From positions 1 through 51,285 of the forward strand of contig CAJYXO010000272.1 in assembly GCA_913778765.1 (NCBI GenBank): a stretch of DNA of 51,285 nucleotides. The letters are read 5' to 3'. Positions 39,676-47,309 of this stretch are shown piece by piece. The stretch's first letter is position 1. Each line of letters starts with the position of its first letter. The stretch comes from an uncultured Massilia sp. Its GTDB lineage: Bacteria; Pseudomonadota; Gammaproteobacteria; Burkholderiales; Burkholderiaceae_D. The translations under genes and the position numbers were made by a program. The notes beneath the pieces were generated by a model. That model did not search any database and was not told the DNA's origin. It saw only the letters and a program-made list of their open reading frames with translations.

Positions 39676-40263
39676 ATGAACAAATCCTCGACCACTTCCG
39701 ACGACATCCTCGCCTGTGCGCGCTCGCTGATCGTCACCGGCGGCTATAACGGTTTCAGTTATGCCGACATCGCGGACGTGGTCGGCATTCGCAAGGCCAG
39801 CATCCACCACCACTTCCCCAGCAAGGCGGAGCTGGTGCGGACGCTGGTCGGCCGCTACCGCGAAGCCGCCGAGGAAGGCATCGCGAACCTGGAGCACGGC
39901 GTGTCCGGGCCGCTGGAACAGCTGCGCGCCTACATCGGCTACTGGAAAGCCTGTATCGGCGACGCCAGCGCGCCCTTCTGCGTGTGCGCCCTGCTGGCCA
40001 GCGAGCTGCCGATCCTGCCGGAAGAAGTGGCGCTCGAGATCCGCGCCTATTTCCGCTACCTGTCGGGCTGGCTGACCGCCGTCCTCGAACGCGGCGCGCG
40101 GCAGAAGAGCATCGTGCTGGCGAATCCGCCGCGCGTGGAAGCGGAGATCTTCATGGCGGCGGTGCACGGCGCGATGCTGTCCGCACGCGCCTATGGCGAT
40201 ACGAGCGTGTTCGGCGCCATCATGGACCCGCAACTGGAGCGCTTGGCCGCGAAGAAGCAGTAA
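39676..40263 (+). CDS. TetR-family transcriptional repressor
   Basis: 195 aa. The N-terminal helix-turn-helix at about 10-55 (ILACARSLIVTGGYNGFSYA, then IADVVGIRKASIHHHFPSKA) has the HHHFPSK start of the recognition helix, as in many TetR proteins controlling efflux or membrane genes. The helical ligand domain follows (IGDASAPFCVCALLASELPI). Palindromes CCTACC-N4-GGTAGG lie directly upstream of it and, as a degenerate copy, upstream of the next gene, so it represses itself and the membrane-protein gene. The inducer is unknown. A short terminator hairpin starts at its stop codon. Confidence 0.93.
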   Translation: MNKSSTTSDDILACARSLIVTGGYNGFSYADIADVVGIRKASIHHHFPSKAELVRTLVGRYREAAEEGIANLEHGVSGPLEQLRAYIGYWKACIGDASAPFCVCALLASELPILPEEVALEIRAYFRYLSGWLTAVLERGARQKSIVLANPPRVEAEIFMAAVHGAMLSARAYGDTSVFGAIMDPQLERLAAKKQ

Positions 40264-40285
40264 ACGCCGGGCTGCGCGTTTTTTT
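40262..40285 (+). terminator. Short Rho-independent terminator after tetR
   Basis: AAACGC (40262-40267) pairs with GCGTTT (40276-40281), followed by a T run (40279-40285). The stem is only six pairs, so termination may be partial. It overlaps the tetR stop codon. Confidence 0.55.
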
Positions 40286-40295
40286 GACCACATAA

Positions 40296-40311
40296 CCTAC
40301 CAACTAGTAGA
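40296..40311. promoter_or_regulatory. Second TetR operator (degenerate)
   Basis: CCTACC-AACT-AGTAGA matches the operator at 39652 in its left arm and in three of six right-arm bases. It lies about 29 bases upstream of the membrane-protein start at 40340. Confidence 0.6.
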
Positions 40312-40339
40312 TAGTTTTATCCAACATGAAGGACATGAC

Positions 40340-40906
40340 ATGAACGACGCCATCACCGATCACGCCACCCAGGAAGGCTGGCTGAAGACCTATTACTTCA
40401 CCCGCGCGGCGTTTTCGCTTGCCTGGATCTTCGCCGCCCTGAACACGATGCGGCACGGCTGGGGCATCGAGGCCGTCCTGCTGGTGGGGTATCCCGCCTG
40501 GGATGCACTGGCGAACCTGGTCGACGGCAGGCGCAGCGGCGGCCTGGCCAGGAACCGGGCCCAGGCCCTCAACGTGGCGGTCAGCCTGGCGGTGGCCGGC
40601 GCGGTTGCCGTCGCCCTGCCGGACATGCACCGGGTGCTGGCCGTGTTCGGCGCCTGGGCCATCCTGTCCGGCCTGCTGCAGCTGGGCGCGGGCCTGCAAC
40701 GCTGGAAGACGGCCGGCGCGCAGTGGGCCATGGTCCTGAGCGGCGCGCAGTCGGCGCTGGCCGGCGGCTTCTTCATCTTCCAGGCCGGGCAAGCCGCGAT
40801 ACCCTCGCTCGCCACCGTCACCGGGTATGCCGGCTTCGGCGCCTTCTACTTCCTGGTGTCGGCGCTGTGGCTGAGCGCGGCGACCCTGCGCCGCAAGCAC
40901 GCGTAG
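40340..40906 (+). CDS. Small membrane protein, TetR-regulated
   Basis: 188 aa with about five or six transmembrane segments (AAFSLAWIFAALNTMRHGWG, ALNVAVSLAVAGAVAVALPD, VLAVFGAWAILSGLLQLGAG, YAGFGAFYFLVSALWLSAAT). The pattern of paired helices with an Arg-rich loop (DGRRSGGLARNRAQ) is like DUF308/HdeD-type proteins, but the match is only general. ATG 40340 is chosen; nearby GGACATGAC would give the same frame with a few more residues. The upstream operator suggests it is induced by the ligand of the neighbouring TetR. Function unknown. Confidence 0.85.
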   Translation: MNDAITDHATQEGWLKTYYFTRAAFSLAWIFAALNTMRHGWGIEAVLLVGYPAWDALANLVDGRRSGGLARNRAQALNVAVSLAVAGAVAVALPDMHRVLAVFGAWAILSGLLQLGAGLQRWKTAGAQWAMVLSGAQSALAGGFFIFQAGQAAIPSLATVTGYAGFGAFYFLVSALWLSAATLRRKHA

Positions 40907-40915
40907 AATGGGGCA

Positions 40916-42067
40916 ATGGATACCATCTCTCTTCCGATCACTACCCCGCTGACCCGCGACTTCATCCACGGCGCGGTCGACGTCGAGCAGACGCCGGCCG
41001 GCCTGCTGCCGCACCGCCTGCCCGCCTGGGCGCGCACGCAATGCCCGGATGCCCAGCTGATGATGGCGGAATCGCAGCCGTCCGGCGTGCGCCTGGTGTT
41101 CCAGACCAAGGCCACGGCCATCGAACTGGTGGCGCTGCCGACCAAGCGCGCCTACAGTGCACTCGGGCCGCGTCCGGACGGCGTCTACGACCTGTTCATC
41201 GACGGCCGCCTGGCGCACCAGGGCAGCGTGCCGGGCGGCCGGCTGCTCCACGTCGACATGGCGACCGGTGCGGCGAACCTCGCCGAAGGCGCCCCCGGGG
41301 TCCTGCGTTTCGACGGCCTGCCCGCCGAAGGAAAAATCGTCGAACTCTGGCTGCCGCACGACGAGGTGACGGAACTGGTGGCCCTGCGTTCCGATGCGCC
41401 GCTGTTTCCGTCCGCGGCCTCGGGCAAGCGCCGTTGGGTCCATCACGGCAGCTCGATCAGCCAGGGTTCGAATTCCACGCAGCCGTCGGGCACCTGGCCG
41501 GCGGTGGCCGCCGCGCGCGCCGGGCTCGATCTGCTGAACCTCGGCTACGGCGGCAGCGCCCTGCTCGATCCCTTCGTGGCCCGCACCATCCGCGATCTGC
41601 CGGCGGACCTCATCAGCGTCAAGCTCGGCATCAACCTGGTCAACAAGGACCTGATGCGCCTGCGCGCCTTCGGCCCGGCCGTGCACGGCTTCCTCGACAC
41701 CATCCGCGAAGCCCATCCGACGACGCCGCTGCTGGTGGTCTCCCCCGTCTACTGCCCGATCCACGAAACCGTGCCGGGACCGTCGGTCTACGACATGGAT
41801 GCGCTGGCTGAGGGGCGTCTGTCGTTCAAGGCCGGCGGCAGCGCGGACGAGGTCCGGCAGGGCAAGCTGACGCTCGGCGTCGTCCGCGAAACGTTACGCG
41901 AGATCGTCGAACGGCGCGCGGCGACGGACGCCCATATCCGCTACATCGACGGCCTGGAACTGTACGGCCCGAACGACAACCTGCGCCTGCCGCTGCCGGA
42001 CGAGCTGCATCCGGATGCGGCCAGCCACCGGCTGATCGGCGAGCGGTTCGCGGGGCTGGTGCGCTGA
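40916..42067 (+). CDS. SGNH/GDSL hydrolase with N-terminal beta domain
   Basis: 383 aa, without signal peptide. The N-terminal part (about 1-170) is a beta-sandwich-like region (VRLVFQTKATAIELVALPTK, VYDLFIDGRLAHQGSVPGGR). The SGNH domain follows: block I GSSISQG at about 177-183 with the nucleophilic Ser, the block II glycine in NLGYGGSALLD, block III SVKLGINLVNKD (Asn), and the C-terminal block V DELHPDAASHRL (Asp-x-x-His). All four SGNH positions are present, so an active esterase or deacetylase is expected; plant and bacterial relatives act on sugar acetyl groups. It begins 9 bases after the membrane-protein gene and is probably in the same transcript. Confidence 0.9.
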   Translation: MDTISLPITTPLTRDFIHGAVDVEQTPAGLLPHRLPAWARTQCPDAQLMMAESQPSGVRLVFQTKATAIELVALPTKRAYSALGPRPDGVYDLFIDGRLAHQGSVPGGRLLHVDMATGAANLAEGAPGVLRFDGLPAEGKIVELWLPHDEVTELVALRSDAPLFPSAASGKRRWVHHGSSISQGSNSTQPSGTWPAVAAARAGLDLLNLGYGGSALLDPFVARTIRDLPADLISVKLGINLVNKDLMRLRAFGPAVHGFLDTIREAHPTTPLLVVSPVYCPIHETVPGPSVYDMDALAEGRLSFKAGGSADEVRQGKLTLGVVRETLREIVERRAATDAHIRYIDGLELYGPNDNLRLPLPDELHPDAASHRLIGERFAGLVR

Positions 42068-42086
42068 GCGGCTGCGCTGAGCGCCC

Positions 42087-43574
42087 TCACCCGAACAAGC
42101 CGTGCAGATACCAGCGCGGCTCCTCCTCGTCCGCCCCGATGCGCTCGCGGTACACCCAGTACAGCGCATGGTCCTGCCCCTCGGCGATGAAATAATCGCG
42201 CGTTTCCGGACCGTTCCACCAGCCGGCCTCGATCCGCTCCGGAGTCGACGCCATGCGCAGCGGCGAGCCGTAGAAGGGCCGGTGGTCGCGCATCAGCAGC
42301 GCGATCGGCTTGGCCAGCAGCCAGGTCGGGCGCGGCAGGCTCATCACGTCGGGCGGCATCTGCGCATTGCGTGCGCGCTCGCTGACCTTCTGCTGCACCG
42401 GCACCCAGGCGTTGGCCTGCTCGGGGCGGTGGTCGGCCATCGGCAAGGCCTGCAGCACGTTGTCCGCGCCCAGGCGCGCCACCAGCAGCTCCAGCATGCG
42501 CATGCGGTCTTCCTCGGTGCCGCCGGGTTCCGGGAACAGCGATTCGTTCGGCGGCGCCATCGGCTGCAGCTGCGCCGCTTCCAGCCGGATGCCGATCACC
42601 GGCGCATCCAGCGCCAGCTTGGCCAGGCGCTCCTTCAGCAGGCGCACCAGGTGCTCGTCGCGCCAGGCCGGTTCGGCCAGCGCCACCTCGATGCCGGTGG
42701 GCGGCCGCGCTTCCCTGCCGCGCTCGTGTTCGAGCCTGAGCACGATGCGCTCGACCGCCAGCTGGCGCGCGCACAGCCAGCCGGTCAGTTGCAGCAGCAG
42801 GCGCCGGGCGCCGGCCAATAACAGTTCGGCGTCGTCGATGCGGTCGAACAGTTCGAGCCGCGCGCTGAAACTTTCGGGCGCGGCGATCCACTCGTGCAGC
42901 TCCGGGCTCAGGCCATAGGCGGCGTCGACCAGGTCGAGCAGCGCGCGGCCGCAGCGCCGCTGCAGGCCGGGGCGCGGCAGGCGCCGCAGCTCGCCGAAGC
43001 TGATGCAGCCGATGCCTTCGAACCAGGCCGCGAACGGCCGCGCCGGCGGCGCCAGCAGCACCTCGAGCAGGTCGAGGCGGCGCACCAGCGACGGCATCTT
43101 GACCGTGCGTGCGCCGCTGCGCCTGCCGGCGGCGCGCGCCAGCAGCCAGGCGCCGCGCGCAGTCGGGGCGCAGCCCAGCGAGGCCGTGAAGCCCAGCGCG
43201 CGCACGTTCGCGCGCACGCGCCGGCACAGGGCCGGCACGCCGCCAAACAGGCGCAAACTGGCGCCGACGTCCATCAGCAGGGTCGCTTCCTCGGCCTCGG
43301 TCACCTGCGGCGTGTACTGCAACATCGCCATCGCCACCGCATACAGGGCCTCGGCCTCGCGCTGCGGCGAGCGCTCGTGCACCTGGGCGTCCGGCAGCAG
43401 CATCAGCACCCCGCCGCGCCGCATGCCGGGCTGCACGCCGGCGGCGCGCGCGGCATCCGAGGCGGCCAGCACGCGCTCCTGCTCGAGCACGACGCTGCCG
43501 GCGTCAGTGCACCAGCTGGGGCTGAAGACCTCGAGCGGCAACCGGGGCAGTGACAGGCCGATCCACAGGCGCAT
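42087..43574 (-). CDS. imuB: ImuB, Y-family polymerase-like mutasome subunit
   Basis: 495 aa. It begins MRLWIGLSLPRLPLEVF; the frame upstream to 43715 is rejected. The Y-family fold is present, but the acidic residues of the polymerase site are missing (PLEVFSPSW where a polymerase has DxDxFYAS), which defines ImuB as an inactive scaffold. It brings DnaE2 to the beta clamp; helix-hairpin-helix (FEGIGCISFGELRRLPRPGL) and little-finger regions follow. Its start lies inside imuA (71-base overlap), so the two are translated together. It is SOS-controlled through the LexA box upstream of imuA. The usual third gene, dnaE2, is not here but about 31 kb away at 7625-10813. Confidence 0.95.
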   Translation of the reverse strand: MRLWIGLSLPRLPLEVFSPSWCTDAGSVVLEQERVLAASDAARAAGVQPGMRRGGVLMLLPDAQVHERSPQREAEALYAVAMAMLQYTPQVTEAEEATLLMDVGASLRLFGGVPALCRRVRANVRALGFTASLGCAPTARGAWLLARAAGRRSGARTVKMPSLVRRLDLLEVLLAPPARPFAAWFEGIGCISFGELRRLPRPGLQRRCGRALLDLVDAAYGLSPELHEWIAAPESFSARLELFDRIDDAELLLAGARRLLLQLTGWLCARQLAVERIVLRLEHERGREARPPTGIEVALAEPAWRDEHLVRLLKERLAKLALDAPVIGIRLEAAQLQPMAPPNESLFPEPGGTEEDRMRMLELLVARLGADNVLQALPMADHRPEQANAWVPVQQKVSERARNAQMPPDVMSLPRPTWLLAKPIALLMRDHRPFYGSPLRMASTPERIEAGWWNGPETRDYFIAEGQDHALYWVYRERIGADEEEPRWYLHGLFG

Positions 43575-44223
43575 GGCGGTGGGTGTAAGTGAAGTTGGAG
43601 GAAAGCGGCAGGAACAGCGGCGCATCGCGCTGCGGCCCCCGGCGCTTGACGAAGTCGATCTCGATGCCGCCGGCGCGCGGCCGCAGCGCCAGGCGCAAGG
43701 GCGCTGGCGAGGCATCCTGCCCCGCCGCCAGCGGCCGCATCATGAAGAACAGGGTTTCGCCGCCCTGGGCCGCCAGGTGCAGGCGGCGCAGGCTGTCGCT
43801 GCGCACCTGGTTCTGCCAGAACAACAGCGCGCCGCAGCTGCCGCTGCGCAGGACCTGTTCGGCCGACCATAGCGCGTCGGCGGTGCCGCTGGCGCGCAGC
43901 CAGATGAGCTGCGAGGGCGGCACGCCCAGCGCGGCCAGGGCCAGCGCCTGCGGCGGATGGGGCGGCTGCAGCAGCACGATGCGGCGCGCCGCTACTTCCG
44001 CGAGCGCGGAGCGCAGCAGGCGCATCTCGCCGATGCCGGGCTGCTGCAGCAGCAGGTCGACCAGGGCGCCGGTCGGCCAGCCGCCGCCGGGCAATTGCGC
44101 CGACAGGGCCGCATGGCCGGTGTCGACGCAGCGGGTGGAAGAACGCGCCAGTTGCGAAGCACGCCAGAGCGACGGATGCAGGGATTCCGGCGCTGCCGAG
44201 GTGGAATCTGAGCAGTTGGTCAT
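43504..44223 (-). CDS. imuA: ImuA, RecA-like mutasome subunit
   Basis: 239 aa, of the ImuA/SulA-like family that works with ImuB and DnaE2 in damage tolerance. It begins MTNCSDSTS and contains LHPSLWRASQLARSS, LSAQLPGGGWPTGALVDLLL, LLQPPHPPQALALAALGVPP and LIWLRASGTADALWSAEQVL, the family pattern. It has a RecA-like fold without a convincing Walker A. The LexA box (44240-44259) lies 17 bases upstream of the start codon, so repression in the absence of damage should be tight. It overlaps imuB by 71 bases. Confidence 0.93.
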   Translation of the reverse strand: MTNCSDSTSAAPESLHPSLWRASQLARSSTRCVDTGHAALSAQLPGGGWPTGALVDLLLQQPGIGEMRLLRSALAEVAARRIVLLQPPHPPQALALAALGVPPSQLIWLRASGTADALWSAEQVLRSGSCGALLFWQNQVRSDSLRRLHLAAQGGETLFFMMRPLAAGQDASPAPLRLALRPRAGGIEIDFVKRRGPQRDAPLFLPLSSNFTYTHRHAPVDRPVTAPVAARGLQPQLVH

Positions 44224-44239
44224 AAGTGATGCAAAGAAA

Positions 44240-44259
44240 TACTGTATGTTTATACAGTA
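44240..44259. promoter_or_regulatory. LexA (SOS) box of imuAB
   Basis: TACTGTAT-GTTT-ATACAGTA is a perfect 8-4-8 palindrome containing CTGT-N8-ACAG. It lies 17 bases upstream of imuA (minus strand) and is slightly better than the box of dnaE2. Confidence 0.95.
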
Positions 44260-44372
44260 CTACTCTCATCAGGTTTTGGCAAGATTTATCTTTTGTAATG
44301 CCGCGCTGGAAGCTTTGTTCTTGTCCCCCATCAGTGGGCTGCACGGCGACCGGGCCGCGTTCAAGGCCATGC

Positions 44373-45083
44373 TCAGGACGAAGGCGCGGCCGGAATCTTG
44401 AGTCCCTTGGCCACCGCGGGCCGCTGCAGGAAAGCCTGCAGCACGCGATCGACGTTCCGGAACTTGTCGAAGCCGACCAGTTCGCGCGCACCATCGATGG
44501 ATTGCAAGCCATTCACCCAGGGGAAGGTCATGACGTCGGCGATCGTGTAGCGCTCGCCCATGATCCACTCCCGTCCCTCGAGCCGCTTGTCCAGCACGCC
44601 CAGCAGGCGTTTGGCTTCGTCCACGAAACGGTCGCGCGGGCGCTTGTCTTCCCAATCCTTGCCGGCGAATTTCAGGAAAAAGCCCAGCTGGCCGAACATC
44701 GGCCCGATGCCGCCGTTCTGGAACATCACCCACTGTATCGTCTCGTAACGGCCGGCCGCGTCGGGCGGCATCATCTGGCCGGTCTTTTCCGCCAGGTACA
44801 GCAGGATCGCGCCCGACTCCCATAGCGGCAGCGGCTGTCCGTCGGGTCCGTTCGGGTCGATGATCGAAGGAATCTTGTTGTTCGGGTTCAGCGACAGGTA
44901 TTCGGGCGAGGTCTGCTCCTGCTTTTCGAAAGCCACCCGGTGCACCTCGTAGGGCAGGCCGATTTCCTCCAGCATGATGGCGGCCTTCACGCCGTTCGGC
45001 GTCGGCATCGAATACAGCTGCAGACGGTCCGGATGCTGCGCGGGCCACTTCCGTGTCACCGGGAAACTGTTCAGGTCGTTCAT
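44373..45083 (-). CDS. Glutathione S-transferase (Nu/YfcG-YghU type)
   Basis: 236 aa. ATG 45083 has GGAGGTGA upstream and opens MNDLNSFPVTRKW. The N-terminal thioredoxin-like domain has LQLYSMPTPNGVKAAIMLEE, the T-P-N-G-x-K motif of disulfide-bond reductases YfcG/YghU, then NPNNKIPSIIDPNGPDG and the glutathione-binding LWESGAILLYLAEKTG. The helical domain follows (IQWVMFQNGGIGPMFGQLGF, then YTIADVMTFPWV). Members reduce disulfides or peroxides with glutathione. It is monocistronic; no regulator is visible. Confidence 0.93.
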   Translation of the reverse strand: MNDLNSFPVTRKWPAQHPDRLQLYSMPTPNGVKAAIMLEEIGLPYEVHRVAFEKQEQTSPEYLSLNPNNKIPSIIDPNGPDGQPLPLWESGAILLYLAEKTGQMMPPDAAGRYETIQWVMFQNGGIGPMFGQLGFFLKFAGKDWEDKRPRDRFVDEAKRLLGVLDKRLEGREWIMGERYTIADVMTFPWVNGLQSIDGARELVGFDKFRNVDRVLQAFLQRPAVAKGLKIPAAPSS

Positions 45084-45217
45084 GGCTTCACCTCCTGCGA
45101 TGGGTCGGCCGACCATGCTAGCAAAGGATGAGGCCCCATGCCGCGCGGTCGGCACCCCGACGGCCTCGGCCACTGTGCTGCGTTATCATGGCGCTATTGC
45201 CTCCTAGATCGACATTG

Positions 45218-46468
45218 ATGTCCCACACCATACAAACCATCGGCCTGGTGCTGTTCGTCCTGGCCCTGCTGCATACCTTCTCCACCCACCTGTTCGAAGT
45301 GCTGGCGCACCGCCACCCGCGCCACGCCGGCCTGTTCCACCTGTTGGGCGAGGTCGAAGTCGTGTTCGGCTTCTGGGCCTTCGTGCTGATGGTCTTCATG
45401 GCCCTGGTCGAGGGCAAGGCGGCCGCCGTCGACTATGCCGAATCGCGCCATTACACCGAGCCCCTGTTCGTGTTCGTCGTGATGGTGGTGGCCGCCTCGC
45501 GCCCCGTGCTGGAAGCGGCGCGTGGCCTGCTGCGCGTGCTGGCCCGGCTGGCGCCGATACGTTCGGAAGTGGCCCAGGCCTGGCTGGCGCTGGCCCTGGT
45601 GCCGCTGTCCGGTTCCCTGATCACCGAGCCGGCCGCGATGACCCTTGCCGCGCTGATGCTGGCGCCCACCGTGTTCCGCCAGGGCATGCCCGAATGGCTC
45701 AAGTACGGCGCACTCGGCGTGCTGTTCGTGAACGTCTCGATCGGCGGCACCCTGACGTCCTACGCGGCGCCGCCGGTGCTGATGGTGGCCGGCGCCTGGG
45801 GCTGGGACAGCGCCTACATGCTGCTGCACTTCGGCTGGCGCGCCCTGATCGCGGTGATGCTGAACGCCACCGTCATCACCTTCCTGCTGCGCTCCCACCT
45901 GCGCCAGCTGGACGCCTCCGTCGACGGCGAAACGGCGCCGGTGCCGCCGGTGGTGTCCCTGATCCATTTGGCCTTCCTGGCGGCGGTGGTGCTGCTGGCC
46001 CACCATCCGGTGCTGTTCATCGGCCTGTTCCTGCTGTTCCTCGGCTTTACCCAGGCCTACGACCGCTACCAGTCGCCGCTGATCCTGAAGGAAGGCCTGC
46101 TGGTCGGCTTCTTCCTGGCCGGCCTGGTGGTGCTGGGCGGGATGCAGCAGTGGTGGCTGCAGCCGGTCGTCTCCAGCCTCGGCCCCACCGCACTGTTCTT
46201 CGGCGCCCTCGGCCTGACGGCGGTCACCGACAACGCCGCCCTGACCTACCTCGGTTCCCTGATCACCGGCCTGTCGGAACACGAGAAGTACATGCTGGTG
46301 GCCGGCGCGGTGGGCGGCGGCGGCCTGACGGTCATCGCCAACGCCCCGAATCCGGCCGGCGCGGCCCTGCTGCGCCACGGCTTTGCCAACGAGTCGATCG
46401 GCGCGGTCTGGCTGCTGCTGGGAGCGCTCGGGCCCACCTGTGCGGCGGCCATCATGTTCCTGTTGTAA
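45218..46468 (+). CDS. Putative Na+/H+ antiporter (PF07399 type)
   Basis: 416 aa with about ten to twelve transmembrane helices. ATG 45218 (MSHTIQTIGLVLFVLALLHT) is the family N-terminus; ATG 45188 in frame would add ten residues. HPRHAGLFHLLGEVEVVFGF, then the helices from VLEAARGLLRVLAR on, SLITEPAAMTLAALMLAPTV, LGVLFVNVSIGGTLTSYAAP (the conserved G-G-T-L-T loop) and GLTVIANAPNPAGAALLRHG (N-A-P-N-P) mark the ion-transporter superfamily antiporter group. The role is assumed from homology only. A weak hairpin without T run lies between it and the next gene. Confidence 0.88.
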   Translation: MSHTIQTIGLVLFVLALLHTFSTHLFEVLAHRHPRHAGLFHLLGEVEVVFGFWAFVLMVFMALVEGKAAAVDYAESRHYTEPLFVFVVMVVAASRPVLEAARGLLRVLARLAPIRSEVAQAWLALALVPLSGSLITEPAAMTLAALMLAPTVFRQGMPEWLKYGALGVLFVNVSIGGTLTSYAAPPVLMVAGAWGWDSAYMLLHFGWRALIAVMLNATVITFLLRSHLRQLDASVDGETAPVPPVVSLIHLAFLAAVVLLAHHPVLFIGLFLLFLGFTQAYDRYQSPLILKEGLLVGFFLAGLVVLGGMQQWWLQPVVSSLGPTALFFGALGLTAVTDNAALTYLGSLITGLSEHEKYMLVAGAVGGGGLTVIANAPNPAGAALLRHGFANESIGAVWLLLGALGPTCAAAIMFLL

Positions 46469-46530
46469 CGTGGGGGGCTCGCGACGGTTTTCGAAGCCCC
46501 CGAAGCCCTAAGTAGTTCAAAAGGAATCAT

Positions 46531-47001
46531 ATGGACAACGATCTGCTGGTCAGCAAGACGGGCACCATCGAACGCTGCATCAAGCGTGCCCGCGACGAGT
46601 ACGAGAAGGACCCGACCACCTTCGTCGGCGACATCACGCGCCAGGACGCCGCCACGCTGAACGTGATCCGCGCCTGGGAAGCGGCGGTGGAAATGGGCGA
46701 TTACGTGCTGGCCCAGGCCGGCCTGGGCACGGCCCACGACGAGCGCGAAGTGATCTCCCTGCTCGAGGACAGCGGCTGGATCGACCCCACCCTGGGCGAA
46801 GACCTCAGGCGCACCGGCGAATTCTGCCGCGCCGAATGGGATTACCAGGCGGCGCCGCTGCCGGCCCTAGTCACCATCATCAAGCGCGACCTCGACGATT
46901 TCGATGCCTATGCGCAGGCGCTGCTGGCGCGGGCCGCCGAGCTGCCGGCGCCGTCCGGCGATGCAGCTGCCGATGAGCCCGCGGGCGATCCGGCCATCTG
47001 A
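46531..47001 (+). CDS. HepT-like (DUF86) protein without the RNase motif
   Basis: 156 aa, all-helical. GTIERCIKRARDEYEKDPTT, then FVGDITRQDAATLNVIRAWE, AAVEMGDYVLAQAGLG and HDEREVISLLEDSGWIDPTL follow the DUF86/HepT pattern closely. HepT toxins cut RNA with an R-x4-H-x-Y motif (RNxxVHxY); at that place this protein reads FCRAEWDY (residues 98-105), keeping only the tyrosine. No MntA-type nucleotidyltransferase antitoxin is next to it. It is therefore probably not a working toxin. The C-terminus is Ala/Asp-rich and disordered (SGDAAADEPAGDPAI). It ends one base before the stop of the convergent DUF4287 gene. Confidence 0.8.
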   Translation: MDNDLLVSKTGTIERCIKRARDEYEKDPTTFVGDITRQDAATLNVIRAWEAAVEMGDYVLAQAGLGTAHDEREVISLLEDSGWIDPTLGEDLRRTGEFCRAEWDYQAAPLPALVTIIKRDLDDFDAYAQALLARAAELPAPSGDAAADEPAGDPAI

Positions 47002-47217
47002 TCAGGACGGCGTGGCGCTCTTCATGTGATGCGCCACCAGGGCGTTCGCATGGCCATGCCCCATCCCGTGCTCGCTCTTGAGCCAGTCGACCAGCTGCAT
47101 ATGCTTCTGCCCGCCCTTCCCGCTCAGCAGTTCGAGCCAGTAGGCGACCGGATGGCCGTACTTCTGTTCGATGGACGGAAAATAGGATGCAGGGCCTTTC
47201 GGTTTCGTTTCGCTCAT
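47002..47217 (-). CDS. DUF4287-domain protein
   Basis: 71 aa. MSETKPKGPASYFPSIEQKY is the typical start, so ATG 47217 is preferred over 47229. HPVAYWLELLSGKGGQKHMQ and the histidine-rich end (WLKSEHGMGHGHANALVAHH) are characteristic of the small DUF4287 proteins. Function unknown; the many histidines suggest metal or phosphate binding at most. Confidence 0.88.
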   Translation of the reverse strand: MSETKPKGPASYFPSIEQKYGHPVAYWLELLSGKGGQKHMQLVDWLKSEHGMGHGHANALVAHHMKSATPS

Positions 47218-47309
47218 TGTTCGCTCCATGGTTGTTGGAAAACACGCCCGGTCGGGCCTTCCATGCTACGACGAACGAAGATGGCTGAATTCGACAAGCA
47301 CGCATCAAT

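Noticed and set aside
44260..44372. Additional small gene between imuA and the glutathione transferase
   Set aside because: Frames in this stretch are short, lack ribosome sites and look like shadows; it is best read as the imuA promoter region and the 3-prime flank of the transferase gene.
46473..46501. GGGGGCT/AGCCCCC hairpin after the antiporter gene as a terminator
   Set aside because: It is only a seven-pair stem with a long loop and no T run behind it; function uncertain.
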